A DNA stretch of 64,000 nucleotides from Thaumasiovibrio occultus (GTDB taxonomy: Bacteria > Pseudomonadota > Gammaproteobacteria > Enterobacterales > Vibrionaceae). How positions within the stretch are numbered: the stretch's first letter is position 1; each line of letters starts with the position of its first letter. A program made the translations under genes and the position numbers. The notes below the pieces were generated by a model. That model did no database searches. It was not told the origin of the DNA and was given only the letters and a program-made list of their open reading frames with translations. The stretch lies in the NCBI GenBank assembly GCA_019703815.1, contig AP023052.1, positions 930,001 through 994,000 on the forward strand, in the 5' to 3' direction. Of this stretch, positions 34,320 through 43,264 are shown piece after piece.

Positions 34320-35243
34320 TTAGTTCAGCGTATTGTTAAAGAAGGCGCTGATCGCATCCGTGGTAAGGTGTTTAACCGTGCCGTCGGTGCTGTAGAAGCC
34401 ATAGCCGTGGTTTGCCCCAGTAATTTCATTAACTTGGTAACTCGCGGCGGTTGGCGTTGCCATATCTAGCAACTGTTGGCTTTCTTCGATTCGGACAGGG
34501 GTCTCTTCCGTGCCAATCACTATCTGGATATCGCCGGTGAAACCTTTGATATGGTTAAGGGACTTGGAATCGGTCAGATCGTCAAACCATGCTTGGCTAA
34601 GTTGCTGTTGTGCGCCGAATGCCGTGGTAAATAACGCAGATCCTTCTTTGTTCGCTTGGGCATACAGCGCTTTGTGGCTCTCTTCGCCGCCGACGATACG
34701 GTCGATGATCTGGCTGCCATTATTCGATGCCGCTGCAGCTAAGAAAGACGCCGCATCGAAATCGATCTCTTCCATCAATTCCAGCGCAACACGGCCACCC
34801 ATGCTGTAACCCAAAATCCCAATAGTTTCGTTGTCGATAGCGGCATGCGAGGTGGCGTACGCGATCGCATTTGTAGCGTCCGTCACCATATTGGTCAGGG
34901 TGTTGCGGGTAAAGCTTTCGGTGCTATCACCACAACCTGGGAAATCGATGCGGATAGAGGCGATGCCATAGTCGGCAAGTTTATCTGCGATCTCACTAAA
35001 GCCGCCATTTTCGTGGCGAGAGCCGCCGTGGCCGTGGGCTAATAGCACCAATGGGAAGGGGTCATTGGTTTTGATAGAGGGTTGTACAAACGTCGCAGGG
35101 ATCGCGATGCCGCGTGATTGGATCATCAGATCTTGAACCACGGCGGATTGCGCTACTTGCATGGTTGTGGGTGCGTTGGTGTCATTAGTCGCTAAAGCGG
35201 GGAATGCAAGGCAGAGCGAGAGAAGGCAAAGAGGCTTTTGCAT
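34320..35243 (-). CDS. Secreted alpha/beta hydrolase
   Basis: A 307-residue precursor with a signal peptide ending near FPALA. The hydrolase core shows the oxyanion strand VLLAHGHGGSRHENGGF, RIDFPGCGDS, the nucleophile elbow GYSMGG at about 145-150 and a late GANHGYGF with the likely catalytic His. The pattern is that of esterase/acylpeptidase or feruloyl-esterase-like enzymes (dienelactone-hydrolase relatives). It acts in the periplasm or outside. Substrate unknown. It is a single gene with its own terminator. Confidence 0.8.
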   Translation of the reverse strand: MQKPLCLLSLCLAFPALATNDTNAPTTMQVAQSAVVQDLMIQSRGIAIPATFVQPSIKTNDPFPLVLLAHGHGGSRHENGGFSEIADKLADYGIASIRIDFPGCGDSTESFTRNTLTNMVTDATNAIAYATSHAAIDNETIGILGYSMGGRVALELMEEIDFDAASFLAAAASNNGSQIIDRIVGGEESHKALYAQANKEGSALFTTAFGAQQQLSQAWFDDLTDSKSLNHIKGFTGDIQIVIGTEETPVRIEESQQLLDMATPTAASYQVNEITGANHGYGFYSTDGTVKHLTTDAISAFFNNTLN

Positions 35244-35538
35244 ACAAGTTCCAAAGTAAAAAATGCGTTAAATCAGAGTGTTGTAAAAGATGTTATCGGC
35301 GCGAGAGTCTATCAGTATGCTCGTTTGGTTAGAGTGAAGTGTGTCGCAGTTCTTTGTTTGGTTTTCTTGTTTTGCAGGCGAGGAAAGTGGTGAGGTGGCT
35401 GATTTACTAAATGACCCATCAATAGTTGCGCTCGCGAACACGCAATTGCCATTCGTGCGCGTGTTTGGCATAAGCGCCGTGTACCGATGCTGGGTTAAAG
35501 CGACGACACGACACTTAGATCCGAATGTTCGCTTTGAG

Positions 35539-35985
35539 TTATTCAGCGCTGGATCGATAGGGTGCAATGAGCGCCATGATGTAGTCCGGCTCTAAGTGGC
35601 TATCGCAGTGATTCATGGTGTTGGTTTGCTCGCTTAGTACCACCTCACCTTGGGCTGGTAAATACAGTGCGTGAGAAACGGTCTGGCACTTATCGCCTGT
35701 GCTGATCTGTTGTTCAATCACCAACACGTGAGCACCACCGATGACCAAAGCATTGGGGATATTAGTGCCGGTTAGAGGCTGGATTTGGCAGCGGCCTGCT
35801 TGGCTAAAAGGCGTGTGCAAGGTCAGTTCATCTTGGTCGGAGGCGATTTGAAGCGTACAAGGTGCGCTAAGGCTAACGGTGTGAGTACCCAACTGCCAGT
35901 TAAGAGCTTGGTGGTCAGCCGGTTGATGATTTTGTGCGAAAGAGAAGCTGCTCATCAGCAGCGTAGCGATAGCGACGTACTTCAT
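35539..35985 (-). CDS. Secreted hypothetical protein with two Cys pairs
   Basis: A 148-residue protein with a signal peptide (MKYVAIATLLMSSFSFA) and a short beta-rich mature domain with four Cys residues (CTLQIAS, GRCQIQPL, KCQTVSH, NHCDSHLE), likely two disulfides. No domain recognised. AAACG precedes the ATG region (GGAACGAAACA) and gives a weak Shine-Dalgarno. It is followed leftward by 295 bases without a gene that I can support. Confidence 0.6.
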   Translation of the reverse strand: MKYVAIATLLMSSFSFAQNHQPADHQALNWQLGTHTVSLSAPCTLQIASDQDELTLHTPFSQAGRCQIQPLTGTNIPNALVIGGAHVLVIEQQISTGDKCQTVSHALYLPAQGEVVLSEQTNTMNHCDSHLEPDYIMALIAPYRSSAE

Positions 35986-36291
35986 TGTTTCGTTCCATTA
36001 GTAAATGTCCATTCAATCAGTATGCTACGCCTTATGGCGTGAAAGCCCAATTGGCAGAACTGGCGCTCGCTCGAAGTTTTTCCATCTAATTGAAATAAAA
36101 GAATTAAGTCTCAAAAAGCAGACAGACAAGCGGTGAGATTTCATTGGAGACCGGGACAGAGGGGATAACTTTTTGATCGCGAGCGCAGCTGGATGGCTAA
36201 TTTGTCCGTGTTGACATTAAAGGTAGAGATCGGATCGAGATCTGGCTGCAAAATCAAGCGTTAAGGACGTTTTTTCCGGCCTCAAAATATT

Positions 36292-36378
36292 TGTGCATAA
36301 CAGTAAAAGTTATCCACAGAACGAAGAGGTGCCGTGGCTAAAGGAAGAATTCGACTTATCCACGATTTCTGTGGATAA
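36292..36378. promoter_or_regulatory. DnaA-box cluster, candidate DARS1-like site
   Basis: Four boxes fit TTATNCACA or one base off: reverse TTATGCACA (36292-36300), forward TTATCCACA (36310-36318), forward TTATCCACG (36356-36364) and reverse TTATCCACA (36370-36378). The last two face each other across five bases. In E. coli the DnaA-reactivating sequence DARS1, with a three-box core, lies beside uvrB (bioD-uvrB). The matching location makes DARS the first choice; a regulatory DnaA site for uvrB is the alternative. Confidence 0.6.
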
Positions 36379-36910
36379 CGATGTTGATGGATTTGTATAT
36401 TTATTTTTGTGAGTTAAGTTCAAAAAAACGTAATAATCCGAATTAAAAATAAAATCACATAAAAACAGTGCCTTAGGTGGTTCTGTTGATTGGGATCAAT
36501 TATCCTCAGATTTTACGGTGTTAAATGGCGCATTTTTTGACCAGAAAGAAGGCTTGTGAATAGCGAGGATAAACAGGTGGACAATTAAACCACAGGTATC
36601 AATGAAAATAGATGATTAATGCGGGGGGATTCAGCAAAATAAGAAGAGAGATTTAACGTAATTTGGATATGCATTCCTGCTGGTTTGCATCGTTTACGCT
36701 TGGCATTTTTTAACGCTGAGCAATACAGATTGATTGCTGGGACGAGGATAGTACGAGGATGACATCGAAAATGCAACCCTATTTCGAGGAGATTTCGGTT
36801 TAGATCGCGAGTCCGTCGAGACTCGTCTAGAAAACCGGATTGCGTCTGTCTGGCAAATATTGGCGCTCTGGGTGTTGGGGGAGTGTCTCTTATCCTTTCG
36901 CTATCGCAGG

Positions 36911-36938
36911 TTGACAATTGGCTTGCTAGCCTGACAAT
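36911..36938 (+). promoter_or_regulatory. Predicted uvrB promoter
   Basis: TTGACA (36911-36916), 16-base spacer, GACAAT (36933-36938). No LexA box of the CTG-N10-CAG kind was found between 36480 and 36960. Confidence 0.5.
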
Positions 36939-36967
36939 GAGCATGACTATTTGATCAGGGAAACGCT

Positions 36968-38989
36968 ATGACTAAGTCTTTTGTTCTATCTTCACCTTTC
37001 AAGCCATCCGGTGATCAGCCTACGGCGATCGCGCAATTATTGGAAGGTTTAGATAGTGGTTTGGCACACCAGACACTGCTTGGGGTTACGGGCTCAGGTA
37101 AAACGTACACCATGGCAAATGTGATCGCGACGGCCGATCGTCCAACCTTGATCTTGGCGCCGAACAAAACCCTCGCAGCGCAGCTTTATGGCGAGATGAA
37201 AGAGTTCTTCCCTGATAACGCCGTCGAGTACTTTGTTTCTTACTACGACTATTACCAGCCTGAAGCCTACGTTCCCACCACCGACACTTTTATCGAAAAA
37301 GACGCCTCGGTGAACGCTCACATTGAACAGATGCGCTTGTCGGCGACCAAAGCCTTGATGGAGCGTCGTGATGTGGTGATCGTGGCGTCGGTGTCTGCCA
37401 TTTACGGCTTAGGCGATCCTGAATCTTATCTAAAGATGATGTTGCATGTACGTCGTGGTGATGTCTTACCACAACGCGATATGTTGCGCCGTTTGGCGGA
37501 GTTGCAATACACCCGTAATGACATGAATTTTGAGCGCGGTACGTTTCGGGTGCGGGGGGAAGTGATCGATATTTTCCCTGCCGAATCTGAGCGTGATGGC
37601 GTGCGCATTGAGATGTTCGACGACGAAGTTGAGAATATTTCGATGTTTGATCCGCTCACCGGTATGGTGAATCAAAAAAATCTGCCGCGATGTACTATCT
37701 ATCCCAAAACGCACTATGTCACACCGCGAGAGAAGATCCTTGAAGCGATCGATGGGATCAAAGAAGAGTTGGTCGAGCGTAAGAAATTTTTGCTCGATAA
37801 CAACAAGCTGGTGGAAGAGCAGCGGATCAGCCAACGTACTCAGTTTGATCTCGAAATGATGCAGGAGCTTGGTTACTGCTCGGGTATCGAAAACTACTCG
37901 CGTTATTTGAGCGGGCGTGCAGAAGGCGAAGCGCCACCGACGTTGTTTGACTACTTGCCGGCAGATGGTTTGCTGATCATTGACGAGTCTCACGTAACGG
38001 TATCGCAGATCGGTGCGATGTACCGCGGCGACCGCTCGCGCAAAGAAACCTTGGTGGAATATGGGTTCCGCTTACCGTCGGCATTGGATAACCGCCCGAT
38101 GAAGTTCGAGGAATTTGAAAGCCTGGCGCCGCAAACTATTTACGTGTCCGCGACGCCGGGAGCCTACGAGTTAGAGAAATCTGACCGCGATATTGCCGAG
38201 CAAGTTGTTCGTCCTACTGGATTGCTTGATCCTGAGTTGGAAGTGCGTCCAGTGGCAACGCAGGTGGATGATTTGCTCTCAGAAATTCGTATCCGTACTG
38301 AGAAGAACGAGCGAGTGTTAGTGACCACGTTAACCAAGCGTATGGCGGAAGATCTGACCGAATATCTGACCGAACACGGTGTGCGCGTACGTTACCTACA
38401 CTCTGATATTGATACCGTCGAGCGGGTAGAAATCATTCGTGATTTGCGCTTAGGTGAATTCGATGTGTTGGTCGGCATTAACTTGTTGCGTGAAGGCTTA
38501 GATATGCCTGAAGTGTCCTTGGTGGCAATTTTGGACGCGGATAAAGAGGGCTTCTTGCGCTCAGAGCGTTCGTTGATCCAGACCATAGGCCGTGCGGCGC
38601 GTCACCTCAACGGTAGAGCCATTTTGTATGCAGATCGCATTACGGGTTCGATGAAGCGAGCGATGGACGAAACTAACCGTCGTCGAGACAAACAGCGCGA
38701 CTACAATGAGAAAAACGGGATTACCCCGCAAGCGCTGAACAAGAAAATCGCCGACATCATGGAGCTGGGCGGCGGTAAATCGAAATCGGTCAATCGTGCT
38801 GCGCAATTGCATAAAGTGGCAGAGCAAGGTGCGGCGTACAGTAATTTGTCGCCCCAAGAGTTGGAAAACCGTATCCAAGCGCTGGAAAAAGAGATGTACG
38901 ATTTTGCGCAAAATCTGGAGTTTGAAAAAGCGGCAGAGAAGCGGGATGAAATCGAAACCTTGCGTAAACAGTTTATTGCTAACAGCTAG
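36968..38989 (+). CDS. uvrB: Excinuclease ABC subunit UvrB
   Basis: A 673-residue DNA-repair helicase-like protein, the full usual length. Walker A GVTGSGKT is at about 40-47, the beta-hairpin region [12 protein letters not shown] near 92-103 inserts between DNA strands, the DESH box is near 337, the helicase motifs ([24 protein letters not shown]) come in the second RecA lobe, and the UVR motif binding UvrC is at the C-terminus ([24 protein letters not shown]). It verifies damage brought by UvrA and recruits UvrC in nucleotide excision repair. AGGGAA precedes the ATG. In vibrios it sits beside luxO, as here. Confidence 0.97.
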   Translation: MTKSFVLSSPFKPSGDQPTAIAQLLEGLDSGLAHQTLLGVTGSGKTYTMANVIATADRPTLILAPNKTLAAQLYGEMKEFFPDNAVEYFVSYYDYYQPEAYVPTTDTFIEKDASVNAHIEQMRLSATKALMERRDVVIVASVSAIYGLGDPESYLKMMLHVRRGDVLPQRDMLRRLAELQYTRNDMNFERGTFRVRGEVIDIFPAESERDGVRIEMFDDEVENISMFDPLTGMVNQKNLPRCTIYPKTHYVTPREKILEAIDGIKEELVERKKFLLDNNKLVEEQRISQRTQFDLEMMQELGYCSGIENYSRYLSGRAEGEAPPTLFDYLPADGLLIIDESHVTVSQIGAMYRGDRSRKETLVEYGFRLPSALDNRPMKFEEFESLAPQTIYVSATPGAYELEKSDRDIAEQVVRPTGLLDPELEVRPVATQVDDLLSEIRIRTEKNERVLVTTLTKRMAEDLTEYLTEHGVRVRYLHSDIDTVERVEIIRDLRLGEFDVLVGINLLREGLDMPEVSLVAILDADKEGFLRSERSLIQTIGRAARHLNGRAILYADRITGSMKRAMDETNRRRDKQRDYNEKNGITPQALNKKIADIMELGGGKSKSVNRAAQLHKVAEQGAAYSNLSPQELENRIQALEKEMYDFAQNLEFEKAAEKRDEIETLRKQFIANS

Positions 38990-39050
38990 TTCAGGTGGCG
39001 AAAGGCGTTGCGGAGCTCTATCTGTCGGCGTCTTTTACTAAACGCGAGGC

Positions 39051-39145
39051 AAAAAAAAGCCAACCGAAAAAGGGGTCGGTTGGCTCATTGTTTGATGAAA
39101 AACTCACAAACAACGTCAGTTGGCTAGGCTGACCCTTGCGGGTCG
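39051..39145 (-). ncRNA. qrr: Qrr quorum-regulatory small RNA
   Basis: On the minus strand a transcript of about 95 bases starts CGACCCGCAAGGGTC (first hairpin). It carries the conserved target-pairing core AGCCAACTGACGTTGTT and ends in the stem AGCCAACCG/CGGTTGGCT plus eight T residues. Length, hairpins and core match Vibrio Qrr RNAs, which act with Hfq on luxR/hapR- and aphA-type mRNAs. Position between uvrB and luxO, divergent from luxO, is that of qrr1. Expression is expected at low cell density through LuxO-phosphate and sigma-54. Confidence 0.9.
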
Positions 39146-39155
39146 ATATATTAAA

Positions 39156-39172
39156 TGCAGCATGTGTGCCAA
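39156..39172 (-). promoter_or_regulatory. Sigma-54 promoter of qrr
   Basis: On the minus strand TTGGCACACATGCTGCA matches TGGCAC-N5-TTGCA with one mismatch. The GG and GC are 10 bases apart and the GC lies 12 bases before the RNA start. Confidence 0.85.
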
Positions 39173-39276
39173 CTTTTGTTTTTAGAGAAAAATTATTTAT
39201 CGATACTGAAAAATAGGCCCTGGCTGTATGGATTGTTAGCTAAGCTCTCACGTTGTGAGAAAAATAAATTAGTCAG

Positions 39277-39311
39277 TTGCAAATTGAAAATAGAGAATTT
39301 GCAAAATGCAA
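39277..39311. promoter_or_regulatory. LuxO enhancer sites
   Basis: TTGCAAAATGCAA (39299-39311) fits the LuxO-binding consensus TTGCA-N3-TGCAA exactly. TTGCAAATTGAAA (39277-39289) has one mismatch. They lie 130-170 bases upstream of the qrr start, the normal distance for a sigma-54 activator, and also precede luxO, allowing autorepression. Confidence 0.75.
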
Positions 39312-39405
39312 AAAATCAGCGGCTAAACTTTCTCATTTTGCAAACAATGTCTTATGATTAATACAGACGTTAACAATTATCGAAAAATTGAGTCGAGAGG
39401 AACGG

Positions 39406-40863
39406 ATGGACGCTGAGTCAAGAAGACGTATTTTGATGGTCGAAGATACGGCCTCAGTCGCCGCATTGTATAAATCCTATCTCAACCCGTTGGGCGTGGA
39501 TGTCACGATTGTCGGAACGGGAACCGAAGCACTTGCAGCGATTGAGCTGTTGCCGCCTGATCTGATCTTACTCGATCTGCGACTCCCCGATATTACCGGA
39601 ATGGAGGTGTTGCAGTTCGTTAAAGTGAACCACCCCGAAGTCCCGGTGATCATTATGACTGCGCATGGCTCGGTGGATGTCGCGGTAGAAGCGATGCGCT
39701 TAGGGGCGTTCGATTTTCTGATCAAACCTTGTGAAGCGGAGGGGCTGCGCATTACCGTCAACAACGTGTTCAAGCGCATGCAGCACTCACCCACCTCTGT
39801 GGCGGAAGAGCTAGGCGGCAAGTCGGCGAACTACCAAGGTTTCATTGGTAAAAGCTTGGTGATGCAGGGTGTTTATCGCACGATTGAATCGGCGGCATCG
39901 TCGAAGGCAACGGTATTTATTACCGGTGAAAGTGGCACAGGTAAAGAGGTGTGTGCTGAAGCGATTCACTCGGAAAGCCCACGCCGTAATGGCCCGTTTA
40001 TTGCGATCAACTGTGCTGCTATTCCTAAAGAGCTGATTGAAAGTGAGTTGTTTGGTCACTTGAAAGGCGCATTTACCGGTGCGGCGTCTGAGCGTAAAGG
40101 CGCGGTAGAGTTGGCGCACAACGGGACCTTGTTTTTGGATGAGCTGTGCGAAATGGACTTGGACCTACAGTCAAAACTCCTGCGCTTTATCCAAACCGGC
40201 GTGTTCCACAAACTGGGCTCGTCGAAAGAGATGAAGGTGGATGTGCGCTTCGTGTGTGCCACCAACCGTGACCCATGGCAAGAAGTCAAAGAAGGGCGAT
40301 TCCGCGAAGACTTGTACTATCGCCTACATGTTATTCCTATCAAACTGCCGCCGCTCAATGAGCGGGGTGATGATGTACTGGATATCGCACAATCGCTGTT
40401 GGCGCACATGGCCGTGGAGGAAAACAAGCCGTTTTCGCGTTTTGATAAGCAGGTTGAAAATATCTTCTTGCAGTATGCGTGGCCTGGGAATGTGCGTCAG
40501 CTACAAAATGTGATCCGCAACATAGTCGTGCTAAATAAAGCCGAAGTTGTGAGCGTCGACATGCTGCCACCGCCATTAAACGAATTTTCTGGTGCTAATT
40601 TTGCATTACACAACCATATCGACCCTGTTTCACAACAACAAGGTGATATCGAGCCACCGAGCGAGCCTATCGCAGTGTCGGCATCGAAATCGACAATCCA
40701 GCCTTTATGGCTGGTAGAAAAACAGGCGATCGAAGCAGCAATTGCAGCGTGCGACGGTAACATTCCTCGTGCAGCTGGGTTGCTGGAAGTCAGTCCATCC
40801 ACTATTTACAGAAAATTGCAGACCTGGCAAGAAACAGCAGGCGACAAAGGGGAGACGGTTTAA
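39406..40863 (+). CDS. luxO: Quorum-sensing response regulator LuxO (sigma-54 activator)
   Basis: The 485-residue protein has a receiver domain (1-125) with [15 protein letters not shown] and the phospho-acceptor Asp57 in [11 protein letters not shown] sigma-54 AAA+ domain (about 145-385) has Walker A GESGTGKE, the GAFTGA loop that contacts sigma-54, and [14 protein letters not shown] Fis-type helix-turn-helix is at the end ([20 protein letters not shown]). Phosphorylated through LuxU at low density, it turns on qrr. Start chosen at MDAESR with GAGG upstream; the frame opens at TTG six codons earlier. Its stop overlaps the luxU ATG (TAATG). Confidence 0.96.
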   Translation: MDAESRRRILMVEDTASVAALYKSYLNPLGVDVTIVGTGTEALAAIELLPPDLILLDLRLPDITGMEVLQFVKVNHPEVPVIIMTAHGSVDVAVEAMRLGAFDFLIKPCEAEGLRITVNNVFKRMQHSPTSVAEELGGKSANYQGFIGKSLVMQGVYRTIESAASSKATVFITGESGTGKEVCAEAIHSESPRRNGPFIAINCAAIPKELIESELFGHLKGAFTGAASERKGAVELAHNGTLFLDELCEMDLDLQSKLLRFIQTGVFHKLGSSKEMKVDVRFVCATNRDPWQEVKEGRFREDLYYRLHVIPIKLPPLNERGDDVLDIAQSLLAHMAVEENKPFSRFDKQVENIFLQYAWPGNVRQLQNVIRNIVVLNKAEVVSVDMLPPPLNEFSGANFALHNHIDPVSQQQGDIEPPSEPIAVSASKSTIQPLWLVEKQAIEAAIAACDGNIPRAAGLLEVSPSTIYRKLQTWQETAGDKGETV

Positions 40864-41225
40864 TGGGGAGTAACACCATCAACTCCGATACAATTAAACA
40901 ACTTGCTACAGAGGTAGGGGAAGATACGGTTAGTGTACTTCTTGGCGTCTTTAGTGACGAGTTATCTCAGTATCATGCGACGTTAAGTGATTCACCGTCG
41001 ATCGGTGAAATTCGCGAAATCAGCCACTCATTGAAAAGTAGCGCCAGCAGCTTTGGTGCTGACGCCTTAGCGGATCTCGCGCGTGAGTGTGAAAGCCGCG
41101 TAAAGCAAGGTCAAGATGATTGGGTGATCCAACAATTGAATGATTACTGCGGCTTAGTGGGAGCGATGGCTAAACGTTACCGTTCACTCGCTGCAGCAGA
41201 GAATCCGCTCAATAGCCACTTTTAA
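40863..41225 (+). CDS. luxU: Quorum-sensing phosphorelay protein LuxU
   Basis: A 120-residue single-domain histidine phosphotransfer protein. The active His55 sits in REISHSLKSSASSFGA, the LuxU/Hpt motif. The four-helix bundle passes phosphate from hybrid kinases (LuxN, LuxPQ or CqsS type, not in this window) to LuxO. It is coupled to luxO by the TAATG overlap. Its last 42 bases overlap, in antisense, the end of the YvcK-like gene. Confidence 0.95.
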   Translation: MGSNTINSDTIKQLATEVGEDTVSVLLGVFSDELSQYHATLSDSPSIGEIREISHSLKSSASSFGADALADLARECESRVKQGQDDWVIQQLNDYCGLVGAMAKRYRSLAAAENPLNSHF

Positions 41226-42080
41226 GGCGTGTCTATCGTGACGCCACTCGTGGTTAGGTGAGGCTAAAGGGGAGATTGCTTGGTGATAGTCGCCGGCAAG
41301 CTCCCTTTCTGTTTCTGATATCACCCCGTCAATCTTGCGACCGCGCATTGCGCGTTCACACCAAGCCAGCATAGTTTCCAACGACATCTCACCCGCCGGT
41401 CCCGGCTCGTTCACTAAATTGGTAATAAAGTAGATTTTGCCCTTGGCATTGCCAAGCGCGGTGCCGATCTCACTGAGCAGCAGTGGCGGCATGGTGCTGG
41501 TGAGAAAACTGCCCGGGCCCAATAAAATCAAATCAGCATCGGCGATTGCCGCAATCGCTTCGCGGGTAGCGGGTACTGGCGGTTCAACATACAGCCGCTT
41601 TGGCGCATGGGGCTGCTCGTCGACACAGGTCTCGCCCATGATCTTTTGGCCGTCTTGAGATATGGCCACCAGATCTGCAGCATGCTCAGACATCGGAACG
41701 ATACGGGTTTCCACTTTGAGCAGCTCACAAATGGTATTGATCGCTTCCAGAGGACGAACACTCAGGTTATCTAAGGCGGTCAGCATTAAATTACCAAGGT
41801 TGTGCCCGTTTAGCTCACCGTTACCTTTAAAGCGGTATTCAAACATCATTGAGCCAATTGAGGGCGTAGTGATTAGCTGATTGATACAGTTGCGGGTATC
41901 ACCCCAAGCGATCCCGCCTTGGCAGGCACGAATACGGCCAGTGGAGCCACCGTTGTCGGTGGTTGCCACAATACCGGTAACAGATTCACCGTGATCCGAA
42001 AGGGCGGAGAGAACGCGACCAAGTCCGTGGCCGCCTCCGAGTGCGACGATTTTATGCGTCAGAGGCTGGTTTGTTTTCAT
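41184..42080 (-). CDS. YvcK/CofD-like protein (gluconeogenesis-factor family)
   Basis: A 298-residue protein of the YvcK/YbhK group (PF01933). KIVALGGGHGLGRVLSAL is the phosphate-binding start; TTDNGGSTGRIR, WGDTRNC, GHNLGNLMLTAL and LLGPGSFLTSTMPPLL are the family motifs. In Bacillus YvcK binds UDP-sugars and is needed on gluconeogenic carbon; the E. coli counterpart is YbhK. The conserved position next to luxOU is typical for vibrios, with no proven functional tie. Convergent with luxU, stops overlapping by 42 bases. Confidence 0.88.
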   Translation of the reverse strand: MKTNQPLTHKIVALGGGHGLGRVLSALSDHGESVTGIVATTDNGGSTGRIRACQGGIAWGDTRNCINQLITTPSIGSMMFEYRFKGNGELNGHNLGNLMLTALDNLSVRPLEAINTICELLKVETRIVPMSEHAADLVAISQDGQKIMGETCVDEQPHAPKRLYVEPPVPATREAIAAIADADLILLGPGSFLTSTMPPLLLSEIGTALGNAKGKIYFITNLVNEPGPAGEMSLETMLAWCERAMRGRKIDGVISETERELAGDYHQAISPLASPNHEWRHDRHALKVAIERILCCSE

Positions 42081-42200
42081 AGCAAAGGATACAGCAGGTT
42101 AAACTCTATTGTTCAGTTTACGCTATTCCTCTAGGGCAACAACGGTCTCAGGTAAATTCTCTGCAAATATGTGACGGTTGACGGCTAAATCTGCGCCTTT

Positions 42201-42776
42201 CTAGTGCGGATCGTTCATCATGCTCATTAGGTAATCGCACGTATCTGCACAACTTGGGCGTGCTAGCAGCCATTGCTTGTCTTTTAGCGGGACCGGTAGT
42301 ATTTCCAGCCAACGTTGGCACAACCAGCTAAGGTTAGTGAGCTGTTTGTCGTCATGCAGCTCAGACAGCGCTGGATATTTGTCGTACATGATCTGCAAGC
42401 GGTCAGCGAGCAGTTGTTGGGTCATCGACAGCTCGGTTTCAGGCCAGCGTTCTAGCGTTTTGCCGTCGGCAATACAAACGCCATTTTCCGCTTGTAAGAA
42501 TGCGTCCGCTTCAAAGACATCAACCCCAATCACGGTCACTTGCAGTAAGCCGTCGACCAGTTCAGCGTCAAAGTCTTCGATTTTCACCCGAGTGCCCATT
42601 TCGTAGAAATGTTGGTTCTCGTCGGGATCATACATGCAGATCCCCAACATGCCGCCGTTATCTAGCGCCATCTTGAGTGTGTCCATTTGTGTGCCTGGTG
42701 CGATACGGATTGGCAAGCGGCCATCAGGCAAAATATTACGGCGTTGGAACAAGATAGGTAAGGATGTAATAGTCAT
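42201..42776 (-). CDS. LON peptidase N-terminal-domain protein
   Basis: A 191-residue protein with only the substrate-binding LON domain (PF02190): LPILFQRRNILPDGRLPIRIAPGTQM, then MLGICMYDPDE, GTRVKIEDFDAELVDGLLQVTVIG. There is no AAA+ or protease part, so it is not a protease itself. Stand-alone LON-domain proteins are common and poorly understood. A strong GGAGGTG precedes the ATG. Located between the YvcK-like gene and the moa operon, on the opposite strand to moa. Confidence 0.85.
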   Translation of the reverse strand: MTITSLPILFQRRNILPDGRLPIRIAPGTQMDTLKMALDNGGMLGICMYDPDENQHFYEMGTRVKIEDFDAELVDGLLQVTVIGVDVFEADAFLQAENGVCIADGKTLERWPETELSMTQQLLADRLQIMYDKYPALSELHDDKQLTNLSWLCQRWLEILPVPLKDKQWLLARPSCADTCDYLMSMMNDPH

Positions 42777-43160
42777 AGTCACCTCCAGTTTTGCGACCAT
42801 GCCTAGTTACTGCAATAGGAATGCCGATTTTTATTCACAAATGAAAACAAGCACTTGGAATTTCTCGCCTAAAATACTATGCAATTATTTGCAAAGTGAG
42901 GCACGCCATCCGCAGAATGAAATGCAATTTTTTGCATTCTGCACCGGTCACCTTGCAGGTGGGGGAGTGTCTCACGTCACTGCTATTGTTATGTTTGTGC
43001 AGTGTCAGTATACCTCATGACGGGCGGGTAAGTTGCAAGCTGGTGACTTCGTGCAATACTTATCTTACTTATAAAAAGGCAAATAAGTGCCTTTGCCATA
43101 ACCCGAGCTTTGAGATCTAAGTGCGATTTGCGAGCGATTTAGCGGTTTTTCCTCGCGGTG
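42777..43160. other. Hairpin-rich leader region upstream of the Moco riboswitch
   Basis: No gene. Contains an inverted repeat GCAGAATG/CATTCTGC (42912-42942) with a nested AATGCAA/TTGCATT, and a hairpin AAAGGCA/TGCCTTT (43075-43094) that is T-rich on the minus strand. The moa promoter should lie here; no clear -35/-10 pair was chosen. Confidence 0.45.
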
Positions 43161-43262
43161 AAAACCCGTTCGCGTAAGCAGACGTATATGAGCTCTTAGC
43201 CGTGACAAATGTCGCCAGGGTTTGTCGAGAAATTGACAAGCCTCCCGAATTGGAAAGGTGTT
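43160..43262 (+). promoter_or_regulatory. Moco riboswitch (moaA leader)
   Basis: The leader ends in GCCGTGACAAATGTCGCC, AGGGTTTGTC, a GACAAGCCTCCCG segment and AATTGGAAAGGTGTTGT right before the ATG. These follow the E. coli moaA Moco RNA almost element for element (GCCGTGACAA, CACCAGGG, GCCTCCCG, TGGAAAGGTGT). It should sense molybdenum cofactor and shut down moa translation. The 5' boundary is approximate. Confidence 0.8.
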
Positions 43263-43264
43263 GT

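Larger units (their letters stand above)
35986..36967. other. Long intergenic region upstream of uvrB
   Basis: About 980 bases with no ORF that looks coded. Its centre carries a cluster of DnaA boxes (36292-36378), followed by an AT-rich stretch (36395-36475) and weaker TTATCCTCA/CGAGGATAA sites (near 36505 and 36570). The uvrB promoter is near the right end. Confidence 0.65.

Noticed and set aside
35268-35567. Short leftward ORF next to the Cys-containing secreted protein
   Set aside because: It partly overlaps that gene out of frame and shows no coding features.
36250-36480. The chromosomal replication origin oriC
   Set aside because: Although DnaA boxes and an AT-rich stretch are present, the expected neighbours (mnmG/gidA, mioC, dnaA) are missing and the uvrB location fits DARS1 better.
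36585-36944. 119-codon minus-strand ORF upstream of uvrB
   Set aside because: Arg/Ser/Thr-rich composition with no domain, no ribosome-binding site, and it covers the predicted uvrB promoter.
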